A stretch of 64,000 nt of DNA from Glutamicibacter sp. MNS18. Lineage in GTDB: Bacteria > Actinomycetota > Actinomycetes > Actinomycetales > Micrococcaceae. Location of the stretch: positions 310,001 through 374,000 of the forward strand of contig NZ_JAPCHW010000005.1 of assembly GCF_026107515.2 (NCBI RefSeq), read 5' to 3'. How positions within the stretch are numbered: position 1 is the stretch's first letter; each line of letters begins with the position of its first letter. This document shows positions 24,317-32,239 of the stretch, one piece after another. A program made the translations under genes and the position numbers. The notes beneath the pieces were generated by a model. It saw nothing but the letters and a program-made list of their open reading frames with translations, was not told where the DNA came from and did no database searches.

Positions 24317-26056
24317 TCAGGAAAACAGGGATGTGGCGTTCTTGGGCGTGGTGCCGATCCCCGGTGCGGTCACCGGTCCGCGGAACCGCAGTGCTTGCAG
24401 GATGGCATCAAGGGTTTGCGGTCCGTCCTGGTTCAGGCAGGCGCCTGCGACGAAGCGGTCCGGCCGCAGGAAGATCATCGGGGTTGGACGGTCGTCGAAC
24501 CATTTCTTGAACCGGCCGGTGTGATCACCCAGCACCAATACATCCTCATCTGCATCCCTATCCGCCCAGTCCCTCTGGGTTTGCGGAACCACGGCCACGA
24601 GTTTGGCGCCAAGTGCCTCCAACTTCTCCAGCGATGCGGCGGGCAACACGTCCTTGGGGTTGTTGCCCCAGACGATCACGGTCCACCAGTTGCCCACGGC
24701 GTCATCGAACTTCCTGACTCCCTCAGCGGTGGTGACATCCGGTTGCGGGAACTGCACGCCGACCGGCGATACCCGGGTATTGGCCGTTGCCACGGGAACG
24801 AGCTTCCGGGTCAATGTGGCTGCGGCCTTGCCTGAGGACTGGGTACTCGGATCGGCCAGTACGCCCTCGGTGTACCGCGGCATGGGCTTGAAACGCATAT
24901 CGGAGAAATAGCTCTTGACCGAAGGAAAGAGGTTCAGCGCGCTGGAGATGGCGTCTCGCGCCACGACCCCGACGGGGTTGGTGACCTTGATGACCTTGCC
25001 CATGGTCAAGGACAGATCGACCATTGCCTTGGAGTGGTCCTTGCGCTCGGAGGTATAGGTATCGAGCACCGAGTCGTCGGACTGGCCTGCGATGATCGAT
25101 GCCAGCTTCCAGCCCAGATTGGTGGCATCACGCATTCCGGAGTTCCAGCCCTGCCCCATCCATACCGGCATGAGGTGGGCGGCATCCCCAGCGATGATCT
25201 GACGGCCCTTGCGGAAGGAGCTGGCCACGCGGGCGTGGTGCGTGAAGACGCGGCGACGGATGAAGTCCAGGTTCCGCGGGTTGGGTACGTGCTCACGCAA
25301 CATCCGGTCAACGAAGGCTGGATCGGTGGCCATCTCCTCGCTTTCGTGGTCGTGCAACATGAACTCCCACCGGCGCACGGCGTGTGGCAAGCCGATGGAC
25401 ACGTACGGGCGCTTCGGGTCGGCGCCCAGGAAGACATTCGGGATTCCCAGCGGGTCGTTGTTTACGTCCACCACCAGCCATCGGGTCGAGGGGGACTCGC
25501 CGTCGAAGCTCACTCCCAGGCGTTTGCGGGTAGGTGATTTACCGCCCTCGCAACCCACCAGGTACTGGGCCTGGAACTTCTTCTCGATGGGCTGACCATC
25601 CTCATCGGTGAGCGATACCGTGGCAGTGACCTTCGAGTCGTCCTCGTCCACCACCGTGACTTCATGCCCAAAATGCACCTTGACGTGTTCGAAACGTTCA
25701 AGTCCCTCGTAGAGCACCTTATCTACATCCGGCTGGATGAATCCGTGCTTGCGTTCCCACCCGAATTCGTCGGTCTGCGGGTTGTTCACCAGGATGGTCT
25801 TGCCGCGGCCGTTGACCAGTCGCATGATGTGCTGGGGAGTGGTGTGTGGGCGCACCTGGTCTACCAGCCCGACGGTCTGGATGGTCCGCAGGGATTCGTC
25901 ATCCAGCCCCACGCCACGGGGGTAATCGATCAAGGTATCGCGGGACTCAAGTACGGTGACCGATCGCCCGTACATGCCCAGGATATTGGCCAGCATCAGG
26001 CCAGTGGGCCCTGCGCCGACGATGACGATTTCGCTGGTAATGGTGTTCTCGGCCAT
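24317..26056 (-). CDS. mhpA: 3-(3-hydroxyphenyl)propionate hydroxylase
   Basis: A 579-residue FAD- and NADH-dependent aromatic hydroxylase (PHBH fold) that ortho-hydroxylates 3-hydroxyphenylpropionate to 2,3-dihydroxyphenylpropionate. It has GAGPTG at residues 14-19, the DG-type middle motif in CEGGKSPTRKRLG, and IIAGDAAHLMPVWMGQGWNSG near residue 290. The thioredoxin-like C-terminal domain of this family is present, so the protein is full length. GAGGATT precedes ATG 26056. It lies 10 kb from the other mhp genes but carries the same upstream dyad as they do (26154-26172), so it should join the same regulon. Confidence 0.9.
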   Translation of the reverse strand: MAENTITSEIVIVGAGPTGLMLANILGMYGRSVTVLESRDTLIDYPRGVGLDDESLRTIQTVGLVDQVRPHTTPQHIMRLVNGRGKTILVNNPQTDEFGWERKHGFIQPDVDKVLYEGLERFEHVKVHFGHEVTVVDEDDSKVTATVSLTDEDGQPIEKKFQAQYLVGCEGGKSPTRKRLGVSFDGESPSTRWLVVDVNNDPLGIPNVFLGADPKRPYVSIGLPHAVRRWEFMLHDHESEEMATDPAFVDRMLREHVPNPRNLDFIRRRVFTHHARVASSFRKGRQIIAGDAAHLMPVWMGQGWNSGMRDATNLGWKLASIIAGQSDDSVLDTYTSERKDHSKAMVDLSLTMGKVIKVTNPVGVVARDAISSALNLFPSVKSYFSDMRFKPMPRYTEGVLADPSTQSSGKAAATLTRKLVPVATANTRVSPVGVQFPQPDVTTAEGVRKFDDAVGNWWTVIVWGNNPKDVLPAASLEKLEALGAKLVAVVPQTQRDWADRDADEDVLVLGDHTGRFKKWFDDRPTPMIFLRPDRFVAGACLNQDGPQTLDAILQALRFRGPVTAPGIGTTPKNATSLFS

Positions 26057-26076
26057 GGAATCCTCATTCTGTGTAT

Positions 26077-26100
26077 ATATCGCTCATCAATGACCGATAT
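26077..26100. promoter_or_regulatory. Dyad ATATCG-n12-CGATAT close to the mhpA start
   Basis: ATATCG (26077-26082) and CGATAT (26095-26100) lie 21-44 bases upstream of mhpA in an AT-rich patch; it overlaps the expected core promoter or leader. Confidence 0.4.
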
Positions 26101-26153
26101 TTGCACTGCTTTGGGTTCAATGACATCACCGCATGTGATCCAGGTCAACTGCC

Positions 26154-26172
26154 CGTTTCGCACAGTGGAACG
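26154..26172 (-). promoter_or_regulatory. Shared catabolic dyad upstream of mhpA
   Basis: On the plus strand CGTTTCGCACAGTGGAACG. Reading towards mhpA the far half is CGTTCCA and the near half CGAAACG. It lies 97 bases upstream of the mhpA start and matches the sites at 40212, 41388, 43491, 43911 and 53815. Confidence 0.6.
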
Positions 26173-26241
26173 ATTTGACTAGATAAGGGCAATACGGTGC
26201 GTGGGCAGTACCAGGGCCGAGCGCGGTGCCGACCTGCCGGG

Positions 26242-26958
26242 TTACCGTGACAACTCGTCGAGCAGTGCCAGTGCGGTGCGGCGCAATGGTTCCAGCGCTG
26301 CCTGAGCTGTTTCCTTGCGCACGGTAATCACGGTGAGACAGGATGCCGGGGCCAGGCCGTGGGCGGGCAACGGCACGGCCAAGCCGAACATGTTTGGCTC
26401 CACCTCCCCGAAGGTCTGGGCAAAACCCCGAGCCCGGGCCTGCATTACCTGTTCGGTATCGGTGTCCGAAGGCGGTTCGGCGGCACGAAGTGCGATTCCC
26501 GCGGCACCTGCAGTCACCGGATGGTGGGCACCTTCGGCAAATGAAACATGGTAGTTTCCGGTGGCCGGGGAGACAACGGCCAGGGCCACTGCGGAGTTGC
26601 CCTCGCGCACCAGTAGCGCAACCGTGGCCCCCAACTCCCCGGCAGCCTGCCGCAGGTGAGGCATGGCGCTGTTGCGAAGGTGCTGATGGCCGGCTGCTGC
26701 CAGCGACAACAAACCTGCGGCACCGCGGTAACGGCCGTCGACGCCGCGGTGCAACAGCTGCGACTCACAGAGCGTGTTCAGGACCCGGTAGGCCACAGTG
26801 CGGTGTACTCCGGCCAGTGCCGCGACTTCCGAACTGGATAGTCCGTCTGCGGATTCGGTGACATGGCGCAAGATCGCCAGTCCACGGGCCAGGGTCTGTG
26901 AGCCGGCGGTGCGGGAGCTTTTGGCGGCACTCTGTTCTTCCTTCACGCTACTGATCAT
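26242..26958 (-). CDS. IclR-family transcriptional regulator near mhpA
   Basis: A 238-residue regulator: winged HTH (TLARGLAILRHVTESADGLSS and then AALAGVHRTVAYRVLNTL, about residues 22-65) and an IclR effector domain ending ALEPLRRTALALLDELSR. ATG 26958 is preferred to 26988 by family length, though neither has a strong ribosome-binding site. It is downstream of the mhpA promoter region on the same strand and divergent from the MFS gene at 27073. It could regulate that MFS gene (dyad at 26981) or the mhp/hca regulon; the second IclR gene at 51739 is the competing candidate. Confidence 0.85.
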   Translation of the reverse strand: MISSVKEEQSAAKSSRTAGSQTLARGLAILRHVTESADGLSSSEVAALAGVHRTVAYRVLNTLCESQLLHRGVDGRYRGAAGLLSLAAAGHQHLRNSAMPHLRQAAGELGATVALLVREGNSAVALAVVSPATGNYHVSFAEGAHHPVTAGAAGIALRAAEPPSDTDTEQVMQARARGFAQTFGEVEPNMFGLAVPLPAHGLAPASCLTVITVRKETAQAALEPLRRTALALLDELSR

Positions 26959-26980
26959 GGCATATACGGTCCCGGTGTTG

Positions 26981-26994
26981 CGTACCATGGCACG
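26981..26994. promoter_or_regulatory. Imperfect 14-bp dyad between IclR and MFS genes
   Basis: CGTACCATGGCACG matches its reverse complement at 12 of 14 positions, 23 bases ahead of the IclR start and about 80 bases ahead of the MFS start. Possible IclR site; weak. Confidence 0.35.
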
Positions 26995-27072
26995 GAGGCT
27001 GGTCAATGACGACAAGGTGACGAAGAATGGCCACCGGGTGTAGCGCGCTAGGTGCTGCCCCGAGGAGAGGAT

Positions 27073-28305
27073 ATGACCCTGGCTGAGAGTACCCGTGCAT
27101 GGCTCCCTGTCGCGTTGGGCCTGATGCTGGTGGGATGGGGCGCCAACCAGTTCGCGTCCATGCTTGCGTTCTACCAGCAGACCCATGGCTTTTCGCAGGT
27201 CGCCGTTACCTCCATGCTGGGAATCTACGTCGCGGGTCTGGTCCCGGCGCTGCTGTTCGGTGGCAGGATTTCGGACCGGTTCGGGCGCAAGGGGACAAGT
27301 ATTGCAGCACTACTGGTAGCGGTGCTGGCCAGCGCCGCGATGATTTTTGGAGTGGCCTCTCCGGTGGTGATCTACGTGGGCCGCCTGCTTGCAGGGGTTG
27401 CCACCGGGGCGGCGATGGCGGCCAGCACCAGTTGGGTCAAGGAGTTGTCCCACGGGGCCTCCGCCGGGGCCGGGGCGCGCCGCGCCTCGCTGTTCACCAC
27501 CGCAGGTTTCTGGCTGGGTCCGGTGGCCAGCGGGCTGATCGCGAATTTCGCCCCGTGGCCCGAGGTCCTACCCTATGCCGTACACATAGTCTTGTGCCTG
27601 CCATTGTTCGTGTTCGTGGCCAGGGTTCCCGAGGGCCTGCAGATACCGTTGGCCATAGGAAAACCTGCCGGGAAGCCGGAACCCTACGCGTATCCCGGCG
27701 CCGGGCAACGTTTCCGGCGCGTAGTGGTTCCGGGGGCGCCGTGGGTCTTCGGTGCGGGGACAGTGGGCTTCGCGGTGGTTCCCGGGCTCTTCACCGATCT
27801 GGGAGACATGGCCTTGGTCTACTCCACCGTGGCGGTGGCACTCACGCTGGGAAGTGGCGTGGCAATCCAACCGTGGGGACGCCGACTGGACGATGCGCAG
27901 TCGGCACATGCCACCCTGGTCGCATTGGCCATGAGTGTGCTGGGTCTGTTGGTGGCCCTGGGTTCCGGCCGGTGGCAGTGGCCCTGGCTGGGGTTGCTGG
28001 CGTGTTGCCTACTGGGAGCCGGTTACGGGCTGATGCTGGTGGCAGGGTTGCTCGAAACCCAACGGTTGAGTTCCCCGGAACGGCTGGGAGCGGCGACCGG
28101 GAAATTCTACACTCTGGCCTACGCCGGATACCTGGCCCCCACGGTGCTGGCGTTTGTGGCATTGTGGGTGCCAATGACGCACCTGTTGTTCGCCGTATTT
28201 GCCTTGGCAGTGTGCTGTTGGGTTCTGATCGCCCTGAATTCGCGACATGGTGTTCGTCCGGCGGGAGCGCAACGGGAACCGGCGCATTCTGTTCCCGCCG
28301 ACTAG
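27073..28305 (+). CDS. MFS transporter paired with IclR regulator
   Basis: A 410-residue, twelve-helix carrier. Signature loops are FGGRISDRFGRKG at about residue 62 and GAAMAASTSWVKELSHG at about 118. It is clearly paralogous to the carrier at 14745: both share GW-x-ANQ, YQQ, and TSWVKEL. AGGAGAGG lies just before ATG 27073. Divergent from an IclR gene, and close to mhpA, so uptake or efflux of an aromatic acid is possible; a second carrier at 42026 is the stronger candidate for phenylpropionate import. Confidence 0.85.
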   Translation: MTLAESTRAWLPVALGLMLVGWGANQFASMLAFYQQTHGFSQVAVTSMLGIYVAGLVPALLFGGRISDRFGRKGTSIAALLVAVLASAAMIFGVASPVVIYVGRLLAGVATGAAMAASTSWVKELSHGASAGAGARRASLFTTAGFWLGPVASGLIANFAPWPEVLPYAVHIVLCLPLFVFVARVPEGLQIPLAIGKPAGKPEPYAYPGAGQRFRRVVVPGAPWVFGAGTVGFAVVPGLFTDLGDMALVYSTVAVALTLGSGVAIQPWGRRLDDAQSAHATLVALAMSVLGLLVALGSGRWQWPWLGLLACCLLGAGYGLMLVAGLLETQRLSSPERLGAATGKFYTLAYAGYLAPTVLAFVALWVPMTHLLFAVFALAVCCWVLIALNSRHGVRPAGAQREPAHSVPAD

Positions 28306-28329
28306 TGGATAGCGCTCTGTCCCTGGAGC

Positions 28330-29016
28330 CTAGCGGAGAAGTTGGAAGCTGTTCCGGTGGTAGTCGATGAGTCCTTCTGCCTTCATGCGCGATAACTCCC
28401 TGGAAAGCGCGGCGCGATCGGCGTTCAGGTGTTCGGCCAGCTCATTGCGATTGAGACGAAGGGTGAAAATGGTGGACTGGTTGGCTGCAGCGTGCTGGGT
28501 GAAGAACTCCAGTAACCGGGCACGCAAGGACTTGTGCGCCAGAACCTGTAGATGCTCCTGGAGCTTGCGGTTCTTTGCTCCCATGATCCGCAAGAGGTTC
28601 TCCACGACCCTCGAACGCAATTCACACAGCGGCCCCTGCGGATCAAGGATTTTCTGCATATCGATCATCAGGGCAACGCCTTGTTCGGTGGCCGTGGCAG
28701 TGTGCTGGCATCGTCGTGCCGGATCCCACAGGATTTCCTCGCCGAAGACATCGGAAGCCGTGATGACCTCGATCAGGTGACGATTGCCTTCGGCATCACC
28801 ACGGCGAACCAGAGCGGTTCCCTGTAGTAGCAGGACAACCGCATGGCTGATGTCCCCTTCCCGGGCAAGGATCTCGCCGGGAGAAAAAGCGCGCCGGCGA
28901 ACACCCAGACACCGCATGACCCGGGTGATTTCCGACGGGCTGAATCCCGAGAAGATCTCCGGCAGGTTATCCGTCGACGACCCAATATCGCTGTCCCACA
29001 AGGGAACCAGACTCAT
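28330..29016 (-). CDS. Crp/Fnr-family transcriptional regulator
   Basis: A 228-residue paralogue of the protein at 23092: effector domain (FSPGEILAREGDISHAVVLLLQG, near residues 44-66), dimer helix, and winged HTH (LNRNELAEHLNADRAALSRELSRM, near 187-210). No FNR-type Cys cluster. AAAGGAT precedes the ATG. It is divergent from a cupin and a methyltransferase gene with a 187-base spacer that holds a DtxR/IdeR-like box, so iron and an unknown ligand may both control this locus. Confidence 0.85.
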   Translation of the reverse strand: MSLVPLWDSDIGSSTDNLPEIFSGFSPSEITRVMRCLGVRRRAFSPGEILAREGDISHAVVLLLQGTALVRRGDAEGNRHLIEVITASDVFGEEILWDPARRCQHTATATEQGVALMIDMQKILDPQGPLCELRSRVVENLLRIMGAKNRKLQEHLQVLAHKSLRARLLEFFTQHAAANQSTIFTLRLNRNELAEHLNADRAALSRELSRMKAEGLIDYHRNSFQLLR

Positions 29017-29069
29017 GACAGATCCTTTCCCCGCAACCCCCGGTCAGCAAACACGGCAACGTGTCAAAG

Positions 29070-29088
29070 TTAGTTAAGCCTAACATCG
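29070..29088. promoter_or_regulatory. Candidate DtxR/IdeR iron box
   Basis: TTAGTTAAGCCTAACATCG matches the DtxR/IdeR consensus TTAGGTTAGSCTAACCTAA at 14 of 19 positions, including the whole central AGCCTAAC. It lies between the divergent Crp/Fnr (start 29016) and cupin (start 29204) genes. Confidence 0.5.
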
Positions 29089-29203
29089 GCATCTTCCGTC
29101 ACGGGCTCGGTCGTTTGAAGGGGTGTTGCCGTGGCAACGGACAAGCGTCCTGATCCGCGGAATAATCACTGTCACCACATAACCATCATGAAACGGGAGA
29201 GAC

Positions 29204-29554
29204 ATGGTCACCAAAGGTTCGGTTGCATCGGATTCGACCCTCATTGCACGATCCGTGCAGGACTACATCGAGCGCAACCCGCTCAAACCGGGCAAGTACG
29301 CCGCCAAGCGGATCTACGCCGGTCCGCAGGCGCAGATCACGGAAATCGCCTTTGACGCGGGGGTGGAGTTGCCGGACCATAAAGCACGCACTCCGATCCT
29401 GGTGCAGGTCATCGACGGGGCAGTGGACTTCACCATTGGAAGTGAAATCCACTATCTGGAGGCTGGCGGGTTGATCCACCTGGAAGCCAACCTCACCCAC
29501 GCGGTCTATGCGAAACATCCGGCCCGGATTACGGTCACCTTCCTGAGCAATTGA
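29204..29554 (+). CDS. Cupin-domain protein
   Basis: A 116-residue single cupin barrel. Cupin motif 1 is degenerate (ITEIAFDAGVELPDHKART: one His where most have two), motif 2 reads AGGLIHLEANLTHAVYA with one His. It resembles the cupin at 55699 (both share the LIHLEA/LLHLKA...HAV block), which points to a family of small metal- or ligand-binding proteins. GGGAGAGAC precedes ATG 29204. It precedes the methyltransferase by 34 bases and is divergent from a Crp/Fnr gene. The enzymatic role is unknown. Confidence 0.8.
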   Translation: MVTKGSVASDSTLIARSVQDYIERNPLKPGKYAAKRIYAGPQAQITEIAFDAGVELPDHKARTPILVQVIDGAVDFTIGSEIHYLEAGGLIHLEANLTHAVYAKHPARITVTFLSN

Positions 29555-29588
29555 GATCCACATGACCCCGCGAAAGGACAAGCATGCC

Positions 29589-30401
29589 ATGATCGATCGG
29601 GAGAATGAGCAGCTTCCGCTGGCCGGACGCAAAACCGAGGACGTACCCGGGCACTGGTTGTTGGCGCGGTTGGGTAAACGGGTATTGCGTCCCGGAGGGC
29701 TGGACTTGACCCGCGAATTGCTACTGCACGCGCGGCTGAAAGGGCAGGACGTGGTGGAACTGGCCCCAGGACTGGGTCGGACCGCTGCGATGATCATTGC
29801 CGCGCGACCGTCTTCGTATGTCGGTGTGGACGAGGACAAGGACGCCGCCGCCATCGTGGACAAGGTCGTGAGTGGCCACGGATACTGCCGCACCGCCAAC
29901 GCGTCCGAAACAGGACTACCCGAGGCGTGTGCCGATGTGGTTATCGGTGAGGCGATGCTCACCATGCAGGGAACGAAAACCAAGCAGGCAATTATCGCCG
30001 AGGTGGTCCGCCTGCTGCGACCTGGCGGACGTTACGCCATCCATGAGCTGGGATTGCAGCCCGATGACCTGGATGAGCAGATCGACACGGAGATCCGTCA
30101 GGCGCTGGCCCGCACCATCAAGGTCAACGCCCGTCCGCTGACCGCGGCCTCATGGTGCGAACTGCTCGAAACCCACGGGTTGGTGGTCGAATGGACTGGC
30201 ACCGCCGACATGGCCCTGCTCAAGCCGCGTCGCAATATCGCGGATGAGGGATTGCTGGGTACCGCACGAATCGTGCGCAACCTGTTACGCGATGCGCAGG
30301 CGCGCAAACGCGTGCTGGCCATGCGCAAGGTATTCACCACGCACCGCAAGTCATTGACCGGTATCGCACTGGTGGCCTACAAGCCGGCAGCCCGTCACTG
30401 A
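29589..30401 (+). CDS. Class I SAM-dependent methyltransferase
   Basis: A 270-residue methyltransferase. Motif I is VVELAPGLGRTAAMI (about residues 57-71), followed by the acidic VGVDEDKDAA strand end, motif post-I, and the RLLRPGGRYAIHELGL motif IV-like block near residue 150. ATG 29589 with AAAGGA ten bases upstream is preferred to ATG 29562. It follows the cupin gene, both on the plus strand, so they share the promoter region with the iron-box-like site. Substrate unknown; closest in style to UbiE/arsenite-methyltransferase-like small-molecule enzymes. Confidence 0.82.
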   Translation: MIDRENEQLPLAGRKTEDVPGHWLLARLGKRVLRPGGLDLTRELLLHARLKGQDVVELAPGLGRTAAMIIAARPSSYVGVDEDKDAAAIVDKVVSGHGYCRTANASETGLPEACADVVIGEAMLTMQGTKTKQAIIAEVVRLLRPGGRYAIHELGLQPDDLDEQIDTEIRQALARTIKVNARPLTAASWCELLETHGLVVEWTGTADMALLKPRRNIADEGLLGTARIVRNLLRDAQARKRVLAMRKVFTTHRKSLTGIALVAYKPAARH

Positions 30402-30623
30402 TGTAGTCCCGGACCAACCCGGCCAGGATGACGTCACGCGGCCGTATTCCGCGACGGACTCCTTGTCATGTGAAGCATTTTTCCGCAATCTTTCCTGCCC
30501 TTTTTGGGAGCGAAGCCACGGGGCATCCATGCTGGAAGCCAGTCCCTTGCCTGTGGTGCCCGACTTCGGACAGCCAAGGGAACGCACCCGTGTCACCAGT
30601 GGACGTGGAGCCCTAAGCCACAA
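30402..30623. other. Leader region upstream of the SAM riboswitch, no gene
   Basis: No supported frame. The stretch should hold the terminator of the methyltransferase operon and the promoter of the methionine-synthase-like locus. Several short GC pairings are possible (for example GGAAGCCAGTCCC and CCCGACTTCGGACAGCC), but I cannot assign one. Confidence 0.35.
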
Positions 30624-30713
30624 TCATCCAGAGCAGCTAAGAGACCTGCCTCGCTGACGCTGCAGCTTCCTTGGGAGACACCTTCCGAAAGGTGCTAATG
30701 GCAGGACCGATGG
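30624..30713 (+). promoter_or_regulatory. SAM (S-box, SAM-I-type) riboswitch
   Basis: CATC (30625-30628) and GATG (30709-30712) close the P1 helix. Inside are AGAG, AAGAGACCTGCC, CGCTGACGCTGCAGC, and a CACCTT/AAGGTG hairpin running into AAGGTGCTAA (30689-30698), the order and spacing of the S-box core. Actinobacterial met-gene leaders look alike. Some core bases differ from consensus (GCTTCC instead of GCAACC), so it may be decayed like the gene it controls. The AAGGA ribosome-binding site follows directly, which suggests translational control. Confidence 0.65.
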
Positions 30714-30729
30714 AAAAGGAAATGGAACC

Positions 30730-31926
30730 ATGACGACCGATCGTATCCAGACCTCCCATGCCGGCTCATCGCCGCGTACCGATGAGCTGATTGCCGCCAA
30801 TGCGGCACGTACATTCGCCGGGGACGGGTTGACGCTCCAGCGCACAGCGCAGTTCGAGTAACTGCTGCGTGAAGCGGTGACCGACCTGGTGGCACGACAA
30901 AAGAAGCTGGGAATCACCATTCCAGGCGACGGCGAATACGGCAAGGCCATGTCCAAACCGGTGGATTATGGGGCTTGGTGGACCTACAGTTTCCAACGCA
31001 CTGCCGGATTGGAACTGGCCGAATTCAACCCAATTACCTCCGCCTTGGTGCGCAGCACCCCGGGGAACATCAGGCTGACCTCCTTCGCTGACCGGCGGGA
31101 CTGGGTCAAGTTCTCCCGGCCTACCAGGACCCGACCAGCGGTATCCATGTTGGCACCAACGCCACCGGTTTCCCCACCGCCACCGGCCCGATCTCCTACA
31201 CCGGACAGAAGGCGCTGGCCACCGACATCGCGAACCTGAAAAGCGGGCTTTCGGTAGCCGGCCTCGCCACGGGGTTCATTACCGCCCCGTCCCCGGGCTC
31301 GGCCAGCCGGATAGGCAACGAGCACTACCAGAGCGAAGAGGAATTCATCTACGCCTGGGCCGACGTACTGCGCGAGGAATACCAGGCGATCGTCGACGCC
31401 GGGCTGATCGTGCAGATCGATGACCCGTCGATCGCCGAGAACTGGGACCAGATCAATCCACATCGAGGCGCTGAACTATGCGTTGCGCGGGCTGCCGGAA
31501 GAGCAGGTGCGCTTCCATGTCTGCTGGGGTTCCTGGCATGGGCCGCACACCACCGATATCGAATTCCGTCACATCGTGGACCTGGTGCTGGGCATCAACG
31601 CCGGATCGTACTCCTTCGAGGCCGGCAATGTGCGCCACGAACACGAGTGGAACATCTGGCAGGACACCGTTCTGCCAGAGGGAAAGGTGCTGGTGCCCGG
31701 GGTGGTGTCGTACGCGACCAACGTGGTGGAACACCCGGAGCTGGTTGCCCAGCGGATTGAGCGCTTCGCCAAGCCCGTAGGTCGTGAAAGCGTCATCGCC
31801 TCCACTGACTGCGCTCTGGGCGGTCGCATCCACCCGCAAATCGCGGCGGCGAAGCTCCAGGCGTTGGGAGACGGCGCCAAGCTGGCCACGAACCGCCTGT
31901 TTGAGCGTTCGGCTTCGCACATCTGA
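30730..31926 (+). pseudogene. Broken MetE-like (cobalamin-independent methionine synthase II family) gene
   Basis: The reading begins at ATG 30730 (MTTDRIQTSHAGSSPRT) after AAGGA. It stops at TAA 30858-30860 where a Glu codon is expected (QFE-stop-LLREAVTDLV). It resumes in the same frame to GWVKF-like DWVKF at 31113, then shifts by one lost base near 31114-31118 into YQDPTSGIHVGT, continues to NWDQIN at about 31457, and returns to the first frame at IHIEALNYALRG, with roughly a dozen residues missing at this junction. The C-terminal half, with CWGSWHGPHTTDI and STDCALGGRIHPQ, is otherwise intact to TGA 31926. Three independent lesions make this a pseudogene, not a sequencing slip. It is preceded by a SAM riboswitch. 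Confidence 0.85.
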
Positions 31927-31939
31927 TCCTGAATCCGGT

Positions 31940-31985
31940 ACGAAACGGGGCCCGCTGCATCCTGACGCCGTGGGCCCCGTTTCGT
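31940..31985. terminator. Perfect 14-bp stem-loop terminator
   Basis: ACGAAACGGGGCCC (31940-31953) pairs perfectly with GGGCCCCGTTTCGT (31972-31985), loop of 18 bases, 13 bases after the end of the methionine-synthase pseudogene. Confidence 0.8.
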
Positions 31986-32123
31986 GCGTTTGCGCCGTAT
32001 CTTACCTAACACTGGATGCTCGATGCGGATCCGCGCCCGCGCGAGCGCCGGATCGGGCATTCACCGCCTGTCAGAGCGGGTTTTCGTGGCCCCGGAAATG
32101 GACTAGTATTCTTCCTTGGCGGG

Positions 32124-32216
32124 CCATGCATCAGGTGGTGGCTCCCCGCGATTGGCGGGCGGATGGGACCGGCAAGGGCTGACCGCCTTGCATGGTCACA
32201 GGCCAGTAGTGTGGCC
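32124..32216 (+). promoter_or_regulatory. Structured 5' leader of the SH3-repeat peptidase gene
   Basis: CCATGCA (32124-32130) pairs with TGCATGG (32189-32195); inside, GGTGGT pairs with ACCGCC and CCCGC with GCGGG. A second hairpin GGCCA-n6-TGGCC lies at 32201-32216, just before the start codon at 32240. I match it to no known riboswitch class. TAGTAT near 32104 could be the -10 element. Confidence 0.4.
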
Positions 32217-32239
32217 CGACCTTGAGAGAAAGCAGCCCC

